Positions 40,555-49,009 are shown, numbered from the stretch's first letter. The stretch: DNA of 59,777 nucleotides from Chloroflexota bacterium (GCA_016234535.1 JACRBH010000097.1:1-59777), one strand, 5' to 3'. Program-made: numbers and translations. Notes: generated by a model from the letters alone, not told the origin.

Positions 40555-40951
40555 ATCCGCCCTCAGCTTTGTTCCGCATGAAATCTGCAATCTCAGCCAA
40601 ACGGGACTTGAGTTGTTCGATCACAACCGGGTGAACCTGACTTTCATCCAAAGCTTTGTTCATGCACCACAACCACTGGTCACGCTCGACTTGACCAATC
40701 GAAAACGGCATGTGCCGTTGACGTAATTTAGGCGGGCCATATTTTTGAGCATAGAGCGCAGGTCCGCCCGACCAGCCGGAGAGGAACATGAAAAGTTTCT
40801 CGCGAGATAGGTTCAGGCTTTTCGGATGCAATGCGCGGATTCCTGCCGCTTCAGGGGAGGAATCCATGATGTCGTAGAAGCGGTCAATGAGTGAGCGCAA
40901 GCCCGTCTCGCCGCCGATTAGATCATAAAGGGATGGATTGATTTCAATCAT
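40553..40951 (-). CDS. Group II truncated haemoglobin
   Basis: 132 residues. Group II (trHbO) pattern: SLYDLIGGETGLRSLIDRFYDIMD, with Tyr26 at the B10 position; PEAAGIRALHP; LFMFLSGWSGGPALYAQKYG; proximal His80 in RQRHMPFSIG; and the G8 Trp in RDQWLWCMNKAL. It binds haem and O2/NO, with a likely role in NO or peroxide handling. Monocistronic; its stop codon lies in a palindromic repeat. Confidence 0.93.
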   Translation of the reverse strand: MIEINPSLYDLIGGETGLRSLIDRFYDIMDSSPEAAGIRALHPKSLNLSREKLFMFLSGWSGGPALYAQKYGPPKLRQRHMPFSIGQVERDQWLWCMNKALDESQVHPVVIEQLKSRLAEIADFMRNKAEGG

Positions 40952-40968
40952 GGCTGGATTGTAATATA

Positions 40969-41143
40969 TTAAGTCACCTTACGCGGTAACGCGAGATTTA
41001 TCTCACAAAATGGGTGACATAAATGTCGCGCTACAGGCTGGACTGCGTAAGGTGAGATATTAAGTCACCTTCGTCATTGCGAGGGCGGTAGCCCGAAGCA
41101 ATCTCCTTGCAATGATAACTAAACTGTGTAAGGGAGATATTAA
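40969..41143. repeat. Two tandem MITE-like elements sharing a TTAA junction
   Basis: Unit 1, 40969-41063: TTAAGTCACCTTACGC at the left, GCGTAAGGTGAGATATTAA at the right, internal TGTCGCGCTACAGG core in opposite orientation to 49010-49102. Unit 2, 41060-41143: TTAAGTCACCTT left and GTGTAAGGGAGATATTAA right, but its interior is a half GTCATTGCGAGG element. Both lie directly upstream of the tRNA-Asn promoter. Confidence 0.85.
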
Positions 41144-41174
41144 ATTGTTTCATGTCATTTTTTTGATTCCCGCC

Positions 41175-41203
41175 TTGACATTCCCCATACTGACCCTTAT
41201 AAT
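41175..41203 (+). promoter_or_regulatory. Promoter of tRNA-Asn
   Basis: TTGACA (41175-41180), 17-nt spacer, TATAAT (41198-41203): both consensus hexamers exact, the strongest promoter in the window. Confidence 0.93.
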
Positions 41204-41214
41204 CTCGGTCGCTT

Positions 41215-41290
41215 TCCTGACTAGCTCAATCGGCAGAGCGAGCGGCTGTTAACCGCTAGGTTCTAGGTTCAAGTCCTAGGTCAGGAGCCA
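41215..41290 (+). tRNA. tRNA-Asn (anticodon GTT)
   Basis: 76 nt with encoded CCA (41288-41290). Acceptor stem TCCTGAC / GTCAGGA, D stem GCTC / GAGC, anticodon loop CTGTTAA with GTT at 41248-41250, T arm CTAGG-TTCAAGT-CCTAG. All arms pair. Discriminator base G. Confidence 0.97.
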
Positions 41291-41326
41291 AAAATTCCCT
41301 CCAATTTCTGGAGGGAATTTTTCTTT
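41291..41326 (+). terminator. Terminator of tRNA-Asn
   Basis: AAAATTCCCTCCA / TGGAGGGAATTTT, a 13-bp perfect stem with a 5-nt loop followed by T-rich sequence. Confidence 0.93.
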
Positions 41327-41385
41327 AGTTTCATGGCCCCCTCTTACAGAGGATGTTATTCAAACCCAAGGTCTTTGCTTATATA

Positions 41386-42147
41386 TCATCTCTCAGGCCA
41401 CGGAATTTCAGCGGGCCCGGCATATCCATGTTTCTCTTGAAAATATACTCTTCCATGTGATGGTGTACTGCAGCCTGCTTCATCCACAAATGTGATTACG
41501 GGGTAATTCGATGCAAGCGGATCAAAGATGATCTTTCCGCCTTCACAGCGCCACACTTCGATGATGTAGATGAACATGTTTTCATCTTCCTGGTCACCTG
41601 CGGTTAATGGGATGGCGATCCATGTGACAGTGATTTTGTTTTTGTCATTCGGATCGCGGACGGCGGTCAATACTGTTGTGGGACTGTAGTAGGGTGAAAC
41701 GGGAATCTTGTATCCATCGGGATACATGGGTTTGAGTGTTTGTTGATCTCCGTCAATTTCTACAAATTTCGAGTGGATCCAGCATCGTTGAGGTTCATTC
41801 TCGACTAATAGCCAGCTATTCCCTTCTGCGCGGCCAATGAGTTTTATGTTAGCGCCTTTGTTGAACGCAAATAAGTATAAATATTCTGATCCAGGTCCAT
41901 AGCGGCAACTGAGCAGGTCTGCTGTGACAGTTGCCTCCAGGCTGTCAACAAATGGGATCGGGGTGACGGTCAACGTGGCTGTTGGCGGGATCGGTGTAAA
42001 TGTTGCGGTGGGGCGCGGGGTGCGAGTCTCTGTCGGCGGAGGGAATGTTGATGTAACGGTAGCAGGCTGAACGGTCGGGGTGGAGGCGGGGGCGCAGCCC
42101 GTCAGTGTGAAGATCACAATAAACAGTATTGCCATAAATTTTTTCAT
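41386..42147 (-). CDS. Lipoprotein with SH3b-like domain
   Basis: 253 residues. Signal peptide with lipobox TLTGCAP, a long Thr/Pro-rich linker (about 22-65), then a bacterial SH3-like domain (VTADLLSCRYGPGSEYLYLFAFNKGANIKLIGRAEGNSWLLVE, about 73-120) and an unrecognised C-terminal domain (about 135-253, with paired cysteines RCEGGK and EAGCSTP). Surface exposed; it probably binds cell wall or protein. Last gene of the minus-strand run dsbA-like, methyltransferase, endonuclease-like, with a 4-nt gap to the preceding stop. Confidence 0.82.
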   Translation of the reverse strand: MKKFMAILFIVIFTLTGCAPASTPTVQPATVTSTFPPPTETRTPRPTATFTPIPPTATLTVTPIPFVDSLEATVTADLLSCRYGPGSEYLYLFAFNKGANIKLIGRAEGNSWLLVENEPQRCWIHSKFVEIDGDQQTLKPMYPDGYKIPVSPYYSPTTVLTAVRDPNDKNKITVTWIAIPLTAGDQEDENMFIYIIEVWRCEGGKIIFDPLASNYPVITFVDEAGCSTPSHGRVYFQEKHGYAGPAEIPWPER

Positions 42148-42151
42148 GCGG

Positions 42152-42682
42152 TTATTTCGCGGTCTTGTTCCATTCCATAAACTTGATCGCTTCGATGTCG
42201 CTGGCGGGGAGCAGGGTTAATTTATCCTTGCGGCCATCGCGCCTGTAGATTTTGTAAAGCGCATCTTTGGGGTCGTTGACCTTTGCAACGAGGTTTACTT
42301 TTTTGTTGACCACTGCCAGCAGATCAAGCCGTTTGACAAAGATGAATGAATTTTGTTTTTCGAATGCGATCAAATCCGCTTTGCCGAAGAGCCAGCCCGT
42401 ATCGTTTGGGCGAACGCCGTGAATTTCCACCCACGTAAAATCAAATTGGATTCTGTTATCGTTTCTGTGAACGCGTTTTGCGCTCTTCACTTCAACTTTG
42501 AAATTCTCCTTATCTTTTTCGATGCGATAATCCCAATGCTCGTCAATGTTCTCGGCTTTGGATGATGCCGAAACTTTCCATCCTGATTGGCGCGCAAGTT
42601 CCACAAAATGCGCTTCGGCTTTTTCGCCCAATTCAAGGGAATCTTTTTTATCGAAACGGTTACGGGAATTGGCACTCTGCAT
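42152..42682 (-). CDS. Putative type II restriction endonuclease-like protein (PD-(D/E)xK)
   Basis: 176 residues from the ATG at 42682; an extension to 42742 would translate a phrase repeat. KAEAHFVELARQSGWKVSAS then Asp51 in HWDYRIEKD and Glu64-x-Lys66 in FKVEVKSAKR form the PD-(D/E)xK nuclease signature. It directly follows a DNA methyltransferase gene on the same strand, so a restriction partner is the natural reading. I cannot name the enzyme family or the recognition site. Alternatives: a VRR-NUC-like or Holliday-junction-type nuclease. Confidence 0.6.
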   Translation of the reverse strand: MQSANSRNRFDKKDSLELGEKAEAHFVELARQSGWKVSASSKAENIDEHWDYRIEKDKENFKVEVKSAKRVHRNDNRIQFDFTWVEIHGVRPNDTGWLFGKADLIAFEKQNSFIFVKRLDLLAVVNKKVNLVAKVNDPKDALYKIYRRDGRKDKLTLLPASDIEAIKFMEWNKTAK

Positions 42683-42717
42683 TGTTGTTTCTTTACCTGT
42701 GACTGTTTTAAAGATTT

Positions 42718-42790
42718 TTACCACGGAGACCACAGAAATCACGGAGAAAGTTTTTTATTTCTCTGTGGACTCCGTGCTCTCCGTGGTTAA
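42718..42790. repeat. Phrase repeat (CACGGAGNN, 9-nt period) with inverted arms
   Basis: Plus strand CCACGGAGACCACAGAAATCACGG at the left and the inverse CTGTGGACTCCGTGCTCTCCGTGG at the right around a T-rich loop. It forms the leader of the endonuclease-like gene and also encodes the C-terminal tail KKKTLTTESTESTEK of the methyltransferase. Confidence 0.8.
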
Positions 42791-43591
42791 TGTTTTTTTC
42801 TTCCGTGGAACTTCAATAGTTACGGGTTCGATGCTTTCAGAAATTCGTTTGCGGGCGAGTTCGCAATATTTTTTATCCACATCGATGCCGATACCTTTTC
42901 GGTTATTGGCTACGGCGGCGATCAAGGTCGTTCCGCTTCCGCTGAACGGATCGAGCACAACATCATCCACATAGCTGAATAATTTTACGCATCGGCGCGG
43001 CAGTTCGATGGGGAAGGGTGCAGGATGGCCGATGCGTTTTTTGCTTTCGCCGTTGAACGTCCATAGGCCGTTCGTCCAGTCCATGAATTCGTTTCTTTCG
43101 ATATCAGAGATTTTGCTGCCGCTTGTTTTTTTCCATTTGTCTTTATAGAGCACCACGATCAATTCGACGGGCGCGATCACATACGGCGCAGACGCGCTCT
43201 TCCACGAGCCCCATGCTGTTCTGCGTGAAATATTTCCTTCGTTCCAAACGATCGTGGAATGATAATGAAATCCGATCTCCTTGGCGATGGTCGTCAAGTC
43301 AGCGCCCACACTTTGCTGGCCGCCCTTGTTTTTATCGAGCGGAATGTTCAAACAAAAACGTCCATCCTCTTTCAACCATGCGAAACAGCGCGCCATCCAT
43401 TTCCTGCTGAATTCCAGATAATCGGCATAGGTCACGTCGTCCTTGTGCGAATTGTATTGAATGTCCACATTGTAAGGCGGGGATGTGATGACAAGATCGA
43501 TGCTGTTGTTTTCCACACACGCTGTTGTCAGAACATCGTCATGAATGAGCGTGAACTTTTCATTTTGAAAATGAATTCCCGATGATTTCAT
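42755..43591 (-). CDS. Site-specific DNA methyltransferase (beta-class N4/N6)
   Basis: 278 residues. Catalytic motif IV TSPPYN (36-41) comes before the S-adenosylmethionine motif LDPFSGSGTT (Asp214), the beta-class order. Other motifs: GADLTTIAKEIGFHYHSTIVW, APVELIVVLYKDKWKK, HPAPFPIELPRRCVKLFS. TSPPYN is used for N6-adenine or N4-cytosine methylation; which base is not decidable here. With the downstream PD-(D/E)xK gene it probably forms a compact restriction-modification system. The last 15 residues come from a repeat phrase. Confidence 0.9.
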   Translation of the reverse strand: MKSSGIHFQNEKFTLIHDDVLTTACVENNSIDLVITSPPYNVDIQYNSHKDDVTYADYLEFSRKWMARCFAWLKEDGRFCLNIPLDKNKGGQQSVGADLTTIAKEIGFHYHSTIVWNEGNISRRTAWGSWKSASAPYVIAPVELIVVLYKDKWKKTSGSKISDIERNEFMDWTNGLWTFNGESKKRIGHPAPFPIELPRRCVKLFSYVDDVVLDPFSGSGTTLIAAVANNRKGIGIDVDKKYCELARKRISESIEPVTIEVPRKKKTLTTESTESTEK

Positions 43592-43600
43592 ATTTGAATT

Positions 43601-44368
43601 TTATCCGCTTTGCTCGTTGAGATTTCCATTCAAGGCCTGGTCAATCAGATATTTTAGCGCGTGATAAGGTTGCGCGCCTTCGTATTTGACTCCATTGATG
43701 AATAACGTCGGCGTCGCATGGACACCGTCCGCTTCTGCCTGCGCCGCATCCTGCTCCACTGTCCCTTTGTGTTTTTCTTCGCTGATGCAGGATTCGAACT
43801 CCGCCATATTCAGGTCAAGCGCCTGAGCATATTTGATCAACTTATCCTGCGTAAAATCGCCGACATTCTCGCCGCTCCAATTGCTGAAGAGCGTATTATG
43901 ATATTCCCAGAATTTTCCCTGATCGCCCGCGCAATAGGCGCCCTGTGCCGCCCAGCCCGATTCAGCCCCGAGGAATTCGCCGACAGACCGGTATTCAAAA
44001 TAGACCTTGCTTGTGTTCACATATTCTTCGATCAACAGAGGTTCTGTCTCGCTCCAGAACTTGAGGCAATAGGGACATTGATAATCACCGTACTCGATGA
44101 TGCGTACTGGAGCATCCGGGCTGCCCATCGTATTGCTTCGTGCTTCCATTGGTGGGAGGTTTTCAGCAGCGTTGATATTTTCAGGGATAAACCGCTGGAT
44201 GAATTTAGGCCCGGCAACGATCAGAGTTCCCACAAAGACCGCCGCGCACAACAGCACCGCGCATCCGCTGGCTGCGATCCATATCCTCCAATTTGGTTTG
44301 GTGGTTTCCTGCATGGTTTCTTCAATTGGTATCTGAATGGGTTCCTGTGGAATCGGTTCTTCGATCAT
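43601..44368 (-). CDS. Membrane-anchored DsbA-family thiol oxidoreductase
   Basis: 255 residues. One N-terminal membrane anchor (27-52), then a thioredoxin-fold DsbA/BdbD domain (about 75-250) with active site Cys98-Pro-Tyr-Cys101 (GDYQCPYCLKFW) and the cis-Pro loop HATPTLFING. It catalyses disulfide formation or isomerisation outside the membrane. AGGAGCCAGG precedes the ATG. It is 9 nt upstream of the methyltransferase gene on the same strand, probably a coincidental operon. Confidence 0.92.
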   Translation of the reverse strand: MIEEPIPQEPIQIPIEETMQETTKPNWRIWIAASGCAVLLCAAVFVGTLIVAGPKFIQRFIPENINAAENLPPMEARSNTMGSPDAPVRIIEYGDYQCPYCLKFWSETEPLLIEEYVNTSKVYFEYRSVGEFLGAESGWAAQGAYCAGDQGKFWEYHNTLFSNWSGENVGDFTQDKLIKYAQALDLNMAEFESCISEEKHKGTVEQDAAQAEADGVHATPTLFINGVKYEGAQPYHALKYLIDQALNGNLNEQSG

Positions 44369-44690
44369 CCTGGCTCCTAAAAGTTTTCAGATTGTACCTT
44401 GAAATAAGAAACCCTCGGAATGCGGACGTAAGTCCGCGCTCCGTTTTCTGGATAACTTCCTAACTCGGACAAGCCGAAACCAAAGAGGTTCACCGCGAAG
44501 ACCGCCAAGATCGCGAAGTTTAAAAGGTTTTCTTTGCGTTCTTCGCGTGCTTCGCGGTTCAAAAAATCCTTGTACACATGTGCCTGCAGCCCAGTGCAGG
44601 CAAAAAGCAAGCATGTAACTTCTAACTTCCTAATCCAAAACTTATATAACTATCACGAATGAAACGGATTTTTTCGTTATAATCCTTGAT
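44369..44690. other. Repeat-rich divergent region before vanW
   Basis: 322 nt without a gene. It holds a hairpin GCGGACGTAAGTCCGC (44422-44437), a long phrase repeat with inverted arms (44488-44561; CGCGAAGNN words at 9-nt period), a TGCCTGCA...TGCAGGCA hairpin (44580-44602), and the TATAAT box of the VanW gene (44678-44683). The DsbA-like gene's -10 may be TACAAT (44391-44396, minus). Confidence 0.75.
44678..44683 (+). promoter_or_regulatory. -10 box giving a leaderless VanW transcript
   Basis: TATAAT followed by 7 nt and the ATG at 44691; no Shine-Dalgarno is present. Confidence 0.6.
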
Positions 44691-46571
44691 ATGACTTCTA
44701 AACGTATCTCCCGCCGCGACCTGCCAAAACAAATCCTTGCCGTGCTTGTGGGCGGATTTGTGCTTTTCTTCGCCATCACCATCACATGGACGTTGGGCTA
44801 TCAACTCATTTATGCGGGCCGAATCTTCCCCGGAGTTTCCGTCGCGGGCGTGGATTTATCCGGTCTTTCCCGAAATGAAGCTGTGCTCAAATTGAGCCAG
44901 ACTCTTTCCTATCCCAATACGGGCAAAATACTATTCCGCGCCGCTGAAAAAACGTGGGTGGTGTCTCCTTCTGAATTGGGCATGGTATTTGACCCATCTG
45001 CAAGCGCGTTAGCCGCCTATGAATTTGGTCGTTCCGGCGGCTTGTTTGGCGCACTGACCGGACAGATCAGCGCCCGCGGATTCGGTTCAGATGTTGCGCC
45101 GGTCATCATCTTTGACCAGCGTGTGGCATACAACTATTTACAGAATATCGCAACGCAGGTTGACCAGCCGGTTGTGGAAGCCAGCCTTCATTTGGAAGGC
45201 ACAAACGTGACTGCCCTGCCCGGTCAGGTGGGACGATTGATCAATCTCGATGCAACCCTCATCTATCTTGCCGCGCAACTGCAATCCTTCCGCGATGGGG
45301 AAGTGCCTCTCGTGATTGAAGAAGCCGCTCCAAAATTGTTGGATGTTTCCTCACAGGCTGAATCTGCGCGCCGTATCCTCAGCCAGCCATTGACCATTGC
45401 CGTCCCAAACTACCGCGAAGGCGACCCTGGCCCGTGGACGTATGATGTCCCTGTGCTTGCGAATATGCTCGGTGTGAATGTTATTGATGTGAATGGCAAA
45501 GCTGAAATGCAAGTGGGGCTGAATCCCACCGCACTGCGCCAGACTTTGACGGAACTAAAAATCTTTGTAGATCGTTTACCTGCCAATGCGCGTTTTATTT
45601 TTAACGATGCCTCCGGTCAGATCGAACCCACTTCAGCCTCCAGTGTGGGCCGTTCGATGGATGTGGAAGCCAGCATCGTTGCCATCAATGACGCACTCGC
45701 GCGCGGTGAGCATACGGTTGCGCTCTCTGTCGCGGAGCAGCAACCCGCTGTCGCTGATACAGCTACCGGTGCGGAGTTGGGCGTCGTGCAGCTTATCCAG
45801 CAGCAGACCACCTATTTCTACGGCTCCAGCGATGCGCGCATCCAGAATATTGTCGCCGCTGCCGAGCGCTATCATGGACTGCTTATTGCGCCGGGCGAGA
45901 CCTTTTCGATGGGCAGTGTGCTTGGCGATGTCAGCCTTGAAAATGGATTCGCAGAAGCGCTCATCATTTATGGCGGGCGCACCATCAAAGGCGTTGGCGG
46001 CGGGGTCTGTCAGGTGAGTACCACGCTTTTCCGCACTGTGTTCTTTGCGGGTTTCCCCATCGTTGAAAGATATTCCCACGCGTATCGCGTTTCATATTAT
46101 GAAATGGATGCCAGCGGCGCAGTGGATACCGCCTTCGCGGGAATGGATGCAACCGTTTACTTCCCGCTGGTTGACTTCAAATTTACGAACGACACATCCT
46201 CGTGGCTGTTGATGGAAACCTATGTGGATGTTGGCGCGCGCACCATTACCTGGAAGCTTTATTCCACCTCTGACGGGCGCAGCGTTACATGGGATACAAC
46301 CGGCCCATCCAACGTTGTCCCGCCGCCGGAACCGGTCTTCGAAGAAAACCCGGATTTGAATAAGAACCAGATCAAGGAAGTTGACCACGCCGCTCAAGGC
46401 GCGGATGTGGATGTGACTCGCACCGTTTGGATCAACGGCCAAATCTATTTTTCCGATCACTTCCCAACGCATTACCAGCCCTGGCAGGCGGTCTGTCAGT
46501 ACGGACCCGAAACGGAAAACCCTGAAAAGAAAGCCAAAAAAGACGGCCTTTGTCTTTCACCGAATACGTAA
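44691..46571 (+). CDS. VanW family protein with peptidoglycan-binding-like domains
   Basis: 626 residues. Short cytoplasmic N-terminus, one membrane segment (about 13-37), a PG_binding_4 (YkuD-associated) domain (GVSVAGVDLSGLSRNEAVLKL and on), a second similar domain (about 225-345), then VanW (about 370-510) with APGETFSMGSVLGDVSLENGFAEALII and VGGGVCQVSTTLFR (Cys440), and a C-terminal G5-like tail. VanW proteins are extracellular and linked to cell-wall processes, but their activity is not established. No vancomycin-resistance genes are nearby, so a resistance role should not be inferred. Confidence 0.92.
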   Translation: MTSKRISRRDLPKQILAVLVGGFVLFFAITITWTLGYQLIYAGRIFPGVSVAGVDLSGLSRNEAVLKLSQTLSYPNTGKILFRAAEKTWVVSPSELGMVFDPSASALAAYEFGRSGGLFGALTGQISARGFGSDVAPVIIFDQRVAYNYLQNIATQVDQPVVEASLHLEGTNVTALPGQVGRLINLDATLIYLAAQLQSFRDGEVPLVIEEAAPKLLDVSSQAESARRILSQPLTIAVPNYREGDPGPWTYDVPVLANMLGVNVIDVNGKAEMQVGLNPTALRQTLTELKIFVDRLPANARFIFNDASGQIEPTSASSVGRSMDVEASIVAINDALARGEHTVALSVAEQQPAVADTATGAELGVVQLIQQQTTYFYGSSDARIQNIVAAAERYHGLLIAPGETFSMGSVLGDVSLENGFAEALIIYGGRTIKGVGGGVCQVSTTLFRTVFFAGFPIVERYSHAYRVSYYEMDASGAVDTAFAGMDATVYFPLVDFKFTNDTSSWLLMETYVDVGARTITWKLYSTSDGRSVTWDTTGPSNVVPPPEPVFEENPDLNKNQIKEVDHAAQGADVDVTRTVWINGQIYFSDHFPTHYQPWQAVCQYGPETENPEKKAKKDGLCLSPNT

Positions 46572-46581
46572 AATTCCCGTC

Positions 46582-46700
46582 ACACCTGCACCTGCACTGG
46601 CGTGCGGCGCAAGTGTTGCGAGGGCGTTCTTGCCTTTTGCCCGAAGCAATCTCCTCACGAATATTGAGATTGCCTCGTCGCTCCGCTCCTCGCAATGACA
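46582..46700. repeat. GTGCAAGTG element fused to GTCATTGCGAGG element, copy 3
   Basis: 46582-46615 has the CACCTGCACTGGCGTGCGGCGCAAGTGT element also found at 52631-52668. It runs directly into a GTTGCGAGGGCG...CGAAGCAATCTC...GAGATTGCCTCGTCG...CTCCTCGCAATGACA element whose left end is truncated. Confidence 0.75.
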
Positions 46701-46744
46701 TGACCCTCACATGGTACAATCTTTTCCAGTAAAAGGAGAAAAAT

Positions 46745-46963
46745 ATGGTTAGTTCAGAACTGCTTGAAATATTACGCTGCCCCAATTGTGTGCGCGAAAA
46801 ACAAGGCAACCTGGTTTTACATAAAGACACCTGGCTCATCTGTCAGGACTGTGGCCGCAAATATCCCATCGTGGATGACATCCCCGTTATGCTGATTGAC
46901 GAAGGGGACAAGTGGGTCAATACCGCGCAAGACGCGCTCCCGATCCCTCCACCCGCAAAATAA
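46745..46963 (+). CDS. Trm112 family zinc protein
   Basis: 72 residues; AAAAGGAGAAAAAT before the ATG, TACAAT about 30 nt upstream. Zinc ribbon with Cys12-x2-Cys15 and Cys33-x2-Cys36, plus KYPIVDDIPVMLIDEG typical of the YcaR/Trm112 family. In eukaryotes Trm112 activates methyltransferases; in bacteria it is usually a small partner of unknown targets. Confidence 0.93.
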   Translation: MVSSELLEILRCPNCVREKQGNLVLHKDTWLICQDCGRKYPIVDDIPVMLIDEGDKWVNTAQDALPIPPPAK

Positions 46964-46965
46964 AT

Positions 46966-47529
46966 ATGAAGGAACTGCTGGCTGAATTAACCAGTGGAGA
47001 CGATGCCCGCGCGGAAAATTCCATTCCCGCGATCGCGGATTTGGGAATGGCGGTCATGCCGGCCTTATTGGATTTGACTCGCGCCGAAGAAGCTGACTTT
47101 CGCTGGTGGGCTGTGCGCGCACTAGCCGCCTCGCCTCATACGTTGACCGTTGACCTGATTCCGCTTTTAGGCGACTCAGCGCCGGAAGTGCGAGCCGCTG
47201 CCGCGCTGGCCATATGCAATCACCCAGACGAAAGCGCTGTGCCAGCGTTGATCAAAGCCCTCGCAGACGAAGATTCTCTCACAGCGGGGTTGGCAGGAAA
47301 TGCTCTCGCGAAAATTGGAAGCCCTTCGGTGCCGAGCCTGCTCGAAGTCATGAAAGATGCGCCGACAAGCATCCGCATTTTGGTGTTGCGCGCGCTGTCA
47401 GAGATCCGCGATCATCGCGCAATTCCCATCATGATGAAATGTATGAGTGAAGACTCTGCTGTTTTGCAATATTGGGCACAGGAAGGTTTGGAACGACTTG
47501 GGCTGGATATGGTATACATGAAGCCCTGA
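46966..47529 (+). CDS. HEAT-repeat protein
   Basis: 187 residues from the ATG at 46966, 2 nt after the Trm112 stop and without its own ribosome site, so translation is coupled. PBS-lyase/HEAT-like helical repeats: VMPALLDLTRAEEADFRWWAVRAL, LLGDSAPEVRAAAALAICNH, ALADEDSLTAGLAGNAL, VLRALSEIRDHRAIPIMMKCM. A protein-binding scaffold; the partner may be the Trm112 protein or a methyltransferase, an inference from coupling only. Confidence 0.85.
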   Translation: MKELLAELTSGDDARAENSIPAIADLGMAVMPALLDLTRAEEADFRWWAVRALAASPHTLTVDLIPLLGDSAPEVRAAAALAICNHPDESAVPALIKALADEDSLTAGLAGNALAKIGSPSVPSLLEVMKDAPTSIRILVLRALSEIRDHRAIPIMMKCMSEDSAVLQYWAQEGLERLGLDMVYMKP

Positions 47530-47542
47530 GGTTGAATAAAAA

Positions 47543-48991
47543 ATGAATCGATTTGAAGTTTTGAAAAAAATAAAATTCCCCAAATTGTCCATCGGGCAAA
47601 TCATCTTTTGGGGAGCGGCAATCGCTTTGGGGATCGCCGCTTTTGTCTTTGCTCGTAATCTTACAGACTGCTGGGTTGTCACAAAATTACCGGGTGTTTC
47701 GCCTGCCTCCTGTGCGAACAGTTCGAATGCCCCCGTTCAGTTTAATCCCGAAGGCACGCCTATTGCCACAAGCGAATTGCCGCCTGCCACGCCAGTTGTA
47801 CTTCCCGAAGCTGCTTTGCCGCCCGCCTGGGATGGCGCCAGCCGCATCAACATTCTTTTCATTGGTCTGGATGCGCGTGACCTTGAAGCGCAAAGCGGCC
47901 CGCCGCGCTCTGACACGTTGATGCTGGTTACGATTGATCCGCTGAGCAAGACCGCCGGCATGTTATCCATTCCGCGCGATATGTGGGTGAATATTCCCGG
48001 CTTTGGGTATGGCCGGATCAATATGGCATATTTCGATGGCGAAGGAGCTAAATTGCCCGGTGGCGGCCCCGCCCTTGCCATGAAGACTGTTTCGCAGTTT
48101 ATCGGCGTTCCAGTGGATTATTTTTTGCAGGTTGATTTCAATGTTTTTACCGACCTCGTGAATATGCTGGGTTGTATTGAAGTCAACCCCACGGAAAATA
48201 TGATCCTTGACCCGATTGGCTCCGGCCCCGATCATTTTAAACTTACCGCAGGCGGTACAAGAACGCTTTGTCAGGGATGGAAGGTGCTGGCTTATGCCCG
48301 CAACCGCCATACCTCAGGCGGTGATTTTGACCGCGCCAAACGCCAGCAGGAAGTAGTGCTTGCTCTGTCGAAAAAAGTATTTGATCCCGAGGTTTTCCCA
48401 TCCCTGATCGCTCAGGCTCCGTGGATATTCGCGGAGGTTTCCTATGGTATTAACACCAACATGAGTCTGGATGATGCTCTCAAGCTGGCCGTGCTTGGCA
48501 AGGATATTCCGCCAGAGAGTATTAAATCTGGCGTGATTGATAAAACGATGGCTGTAGGTGATAACGTAATCCTTGGCGGGGTGGACGCCAGCATTTTGAA
48601 ACCGCTCACTGACAAAATCCGCGTTTTACGGGATGAGATATTTACCACAACCGGCCCGCTCAATCCCATGGCGCAAGGCGACCTTGTTTCGTTGATGCGC
48701 GCGGAGGAAGCGCGTGTCCGTGTTGTGGATGGCACGTTTACCCCCGGCCTCGATCAGCGCGCGGGACAATTTTTCCAATCGCAGGGTGTGAATGTGGTCG
48801 AAGCCGGCCCTGCTGATAATACTTATAGCGCCACCCTCATTATTGTGTACGGGCCTAAACTCTATACACTCAAATATTTGCAGAGCACCTTTGGAATTCC
48901 CGCCAACAATATCCGCTTTAGCCCCGACCCCGCTCAAACAGTGGATATCGAGATCAGGCTTGGCTCTGATATAGCGGGCAGTGTTCCGTAG
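47543..48991 (+). CDS. LytR-CpsA-Psr (LCP) family protein
   Basis: 482 residues. Membrane anchor (about 17-40), linker, LCP domain (about 100-280: INILFIGLDARD, RSDTLMLVTIDP, GMLSIPRDMWVNIPGFGYGRINMAYFDGEG, YARNRHTSGGDFDRAKRQQ) carrying the conserved Arg/Asp residues that bind polyprenyl phosphate, and a LytR_C domain at the end (VRVVDGTFTPGLDQRAGQFF). LCP enzymes attach secondary polymers to peptidoglycan or proteins. Separated by 13 nt from the HEAT gene, so part of the same plus-strand run. Confidence 0.93.
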   Translation: MNRFEVLKKIKFPKLSIGQIIFWGAAIALGIAAFVFARNLTDCWVVTKLPGVSPASCANSSNAPVQFNPEGTPIATSELPPATPVVLPEAALPPAWDGASRINILFIGLDARDLEAQSGPPRSDTLMLVTIDPLSKTAGMLSIPRDMWVNIPGFGYGRINMAYFDGEGAKLPGGGPALAMKTVSQFIGVPVDYFLQVDFNVFTDLVNMLGCIEVNPTENMILDPIGSGPDHFKLTAGGTRTLCQGWKVLAYARNRHTSGGDFDRAKRQQEVVLALSKKVFDPEVFPSLIAQAPWIFAEVSYGINTNMSLDDALKLAVLGKDIPPESIKSGVIDKTMAVGDNVILGGVDASILKPLTDKIRVLRDEIFTTTGPLNPMAQGDLVSLMRAEEARVRVVDGTFTPGLDQRAGQFFQSQGVNVVEAGPADNTYSATLIIVYGPKLYTLKYLQSTFGIPANNIRFSPDPAQTVDIEIRLGSDIAGSVP

Positions 48992-49009
48992 TTTGTATTA
49001 CGAACATTA

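Noticed and set aside
44691..46571. Vancomycin resistance locus
   Set aside because: VanW is a stand-alone envelope family here; no vanHAX-type genes are present.
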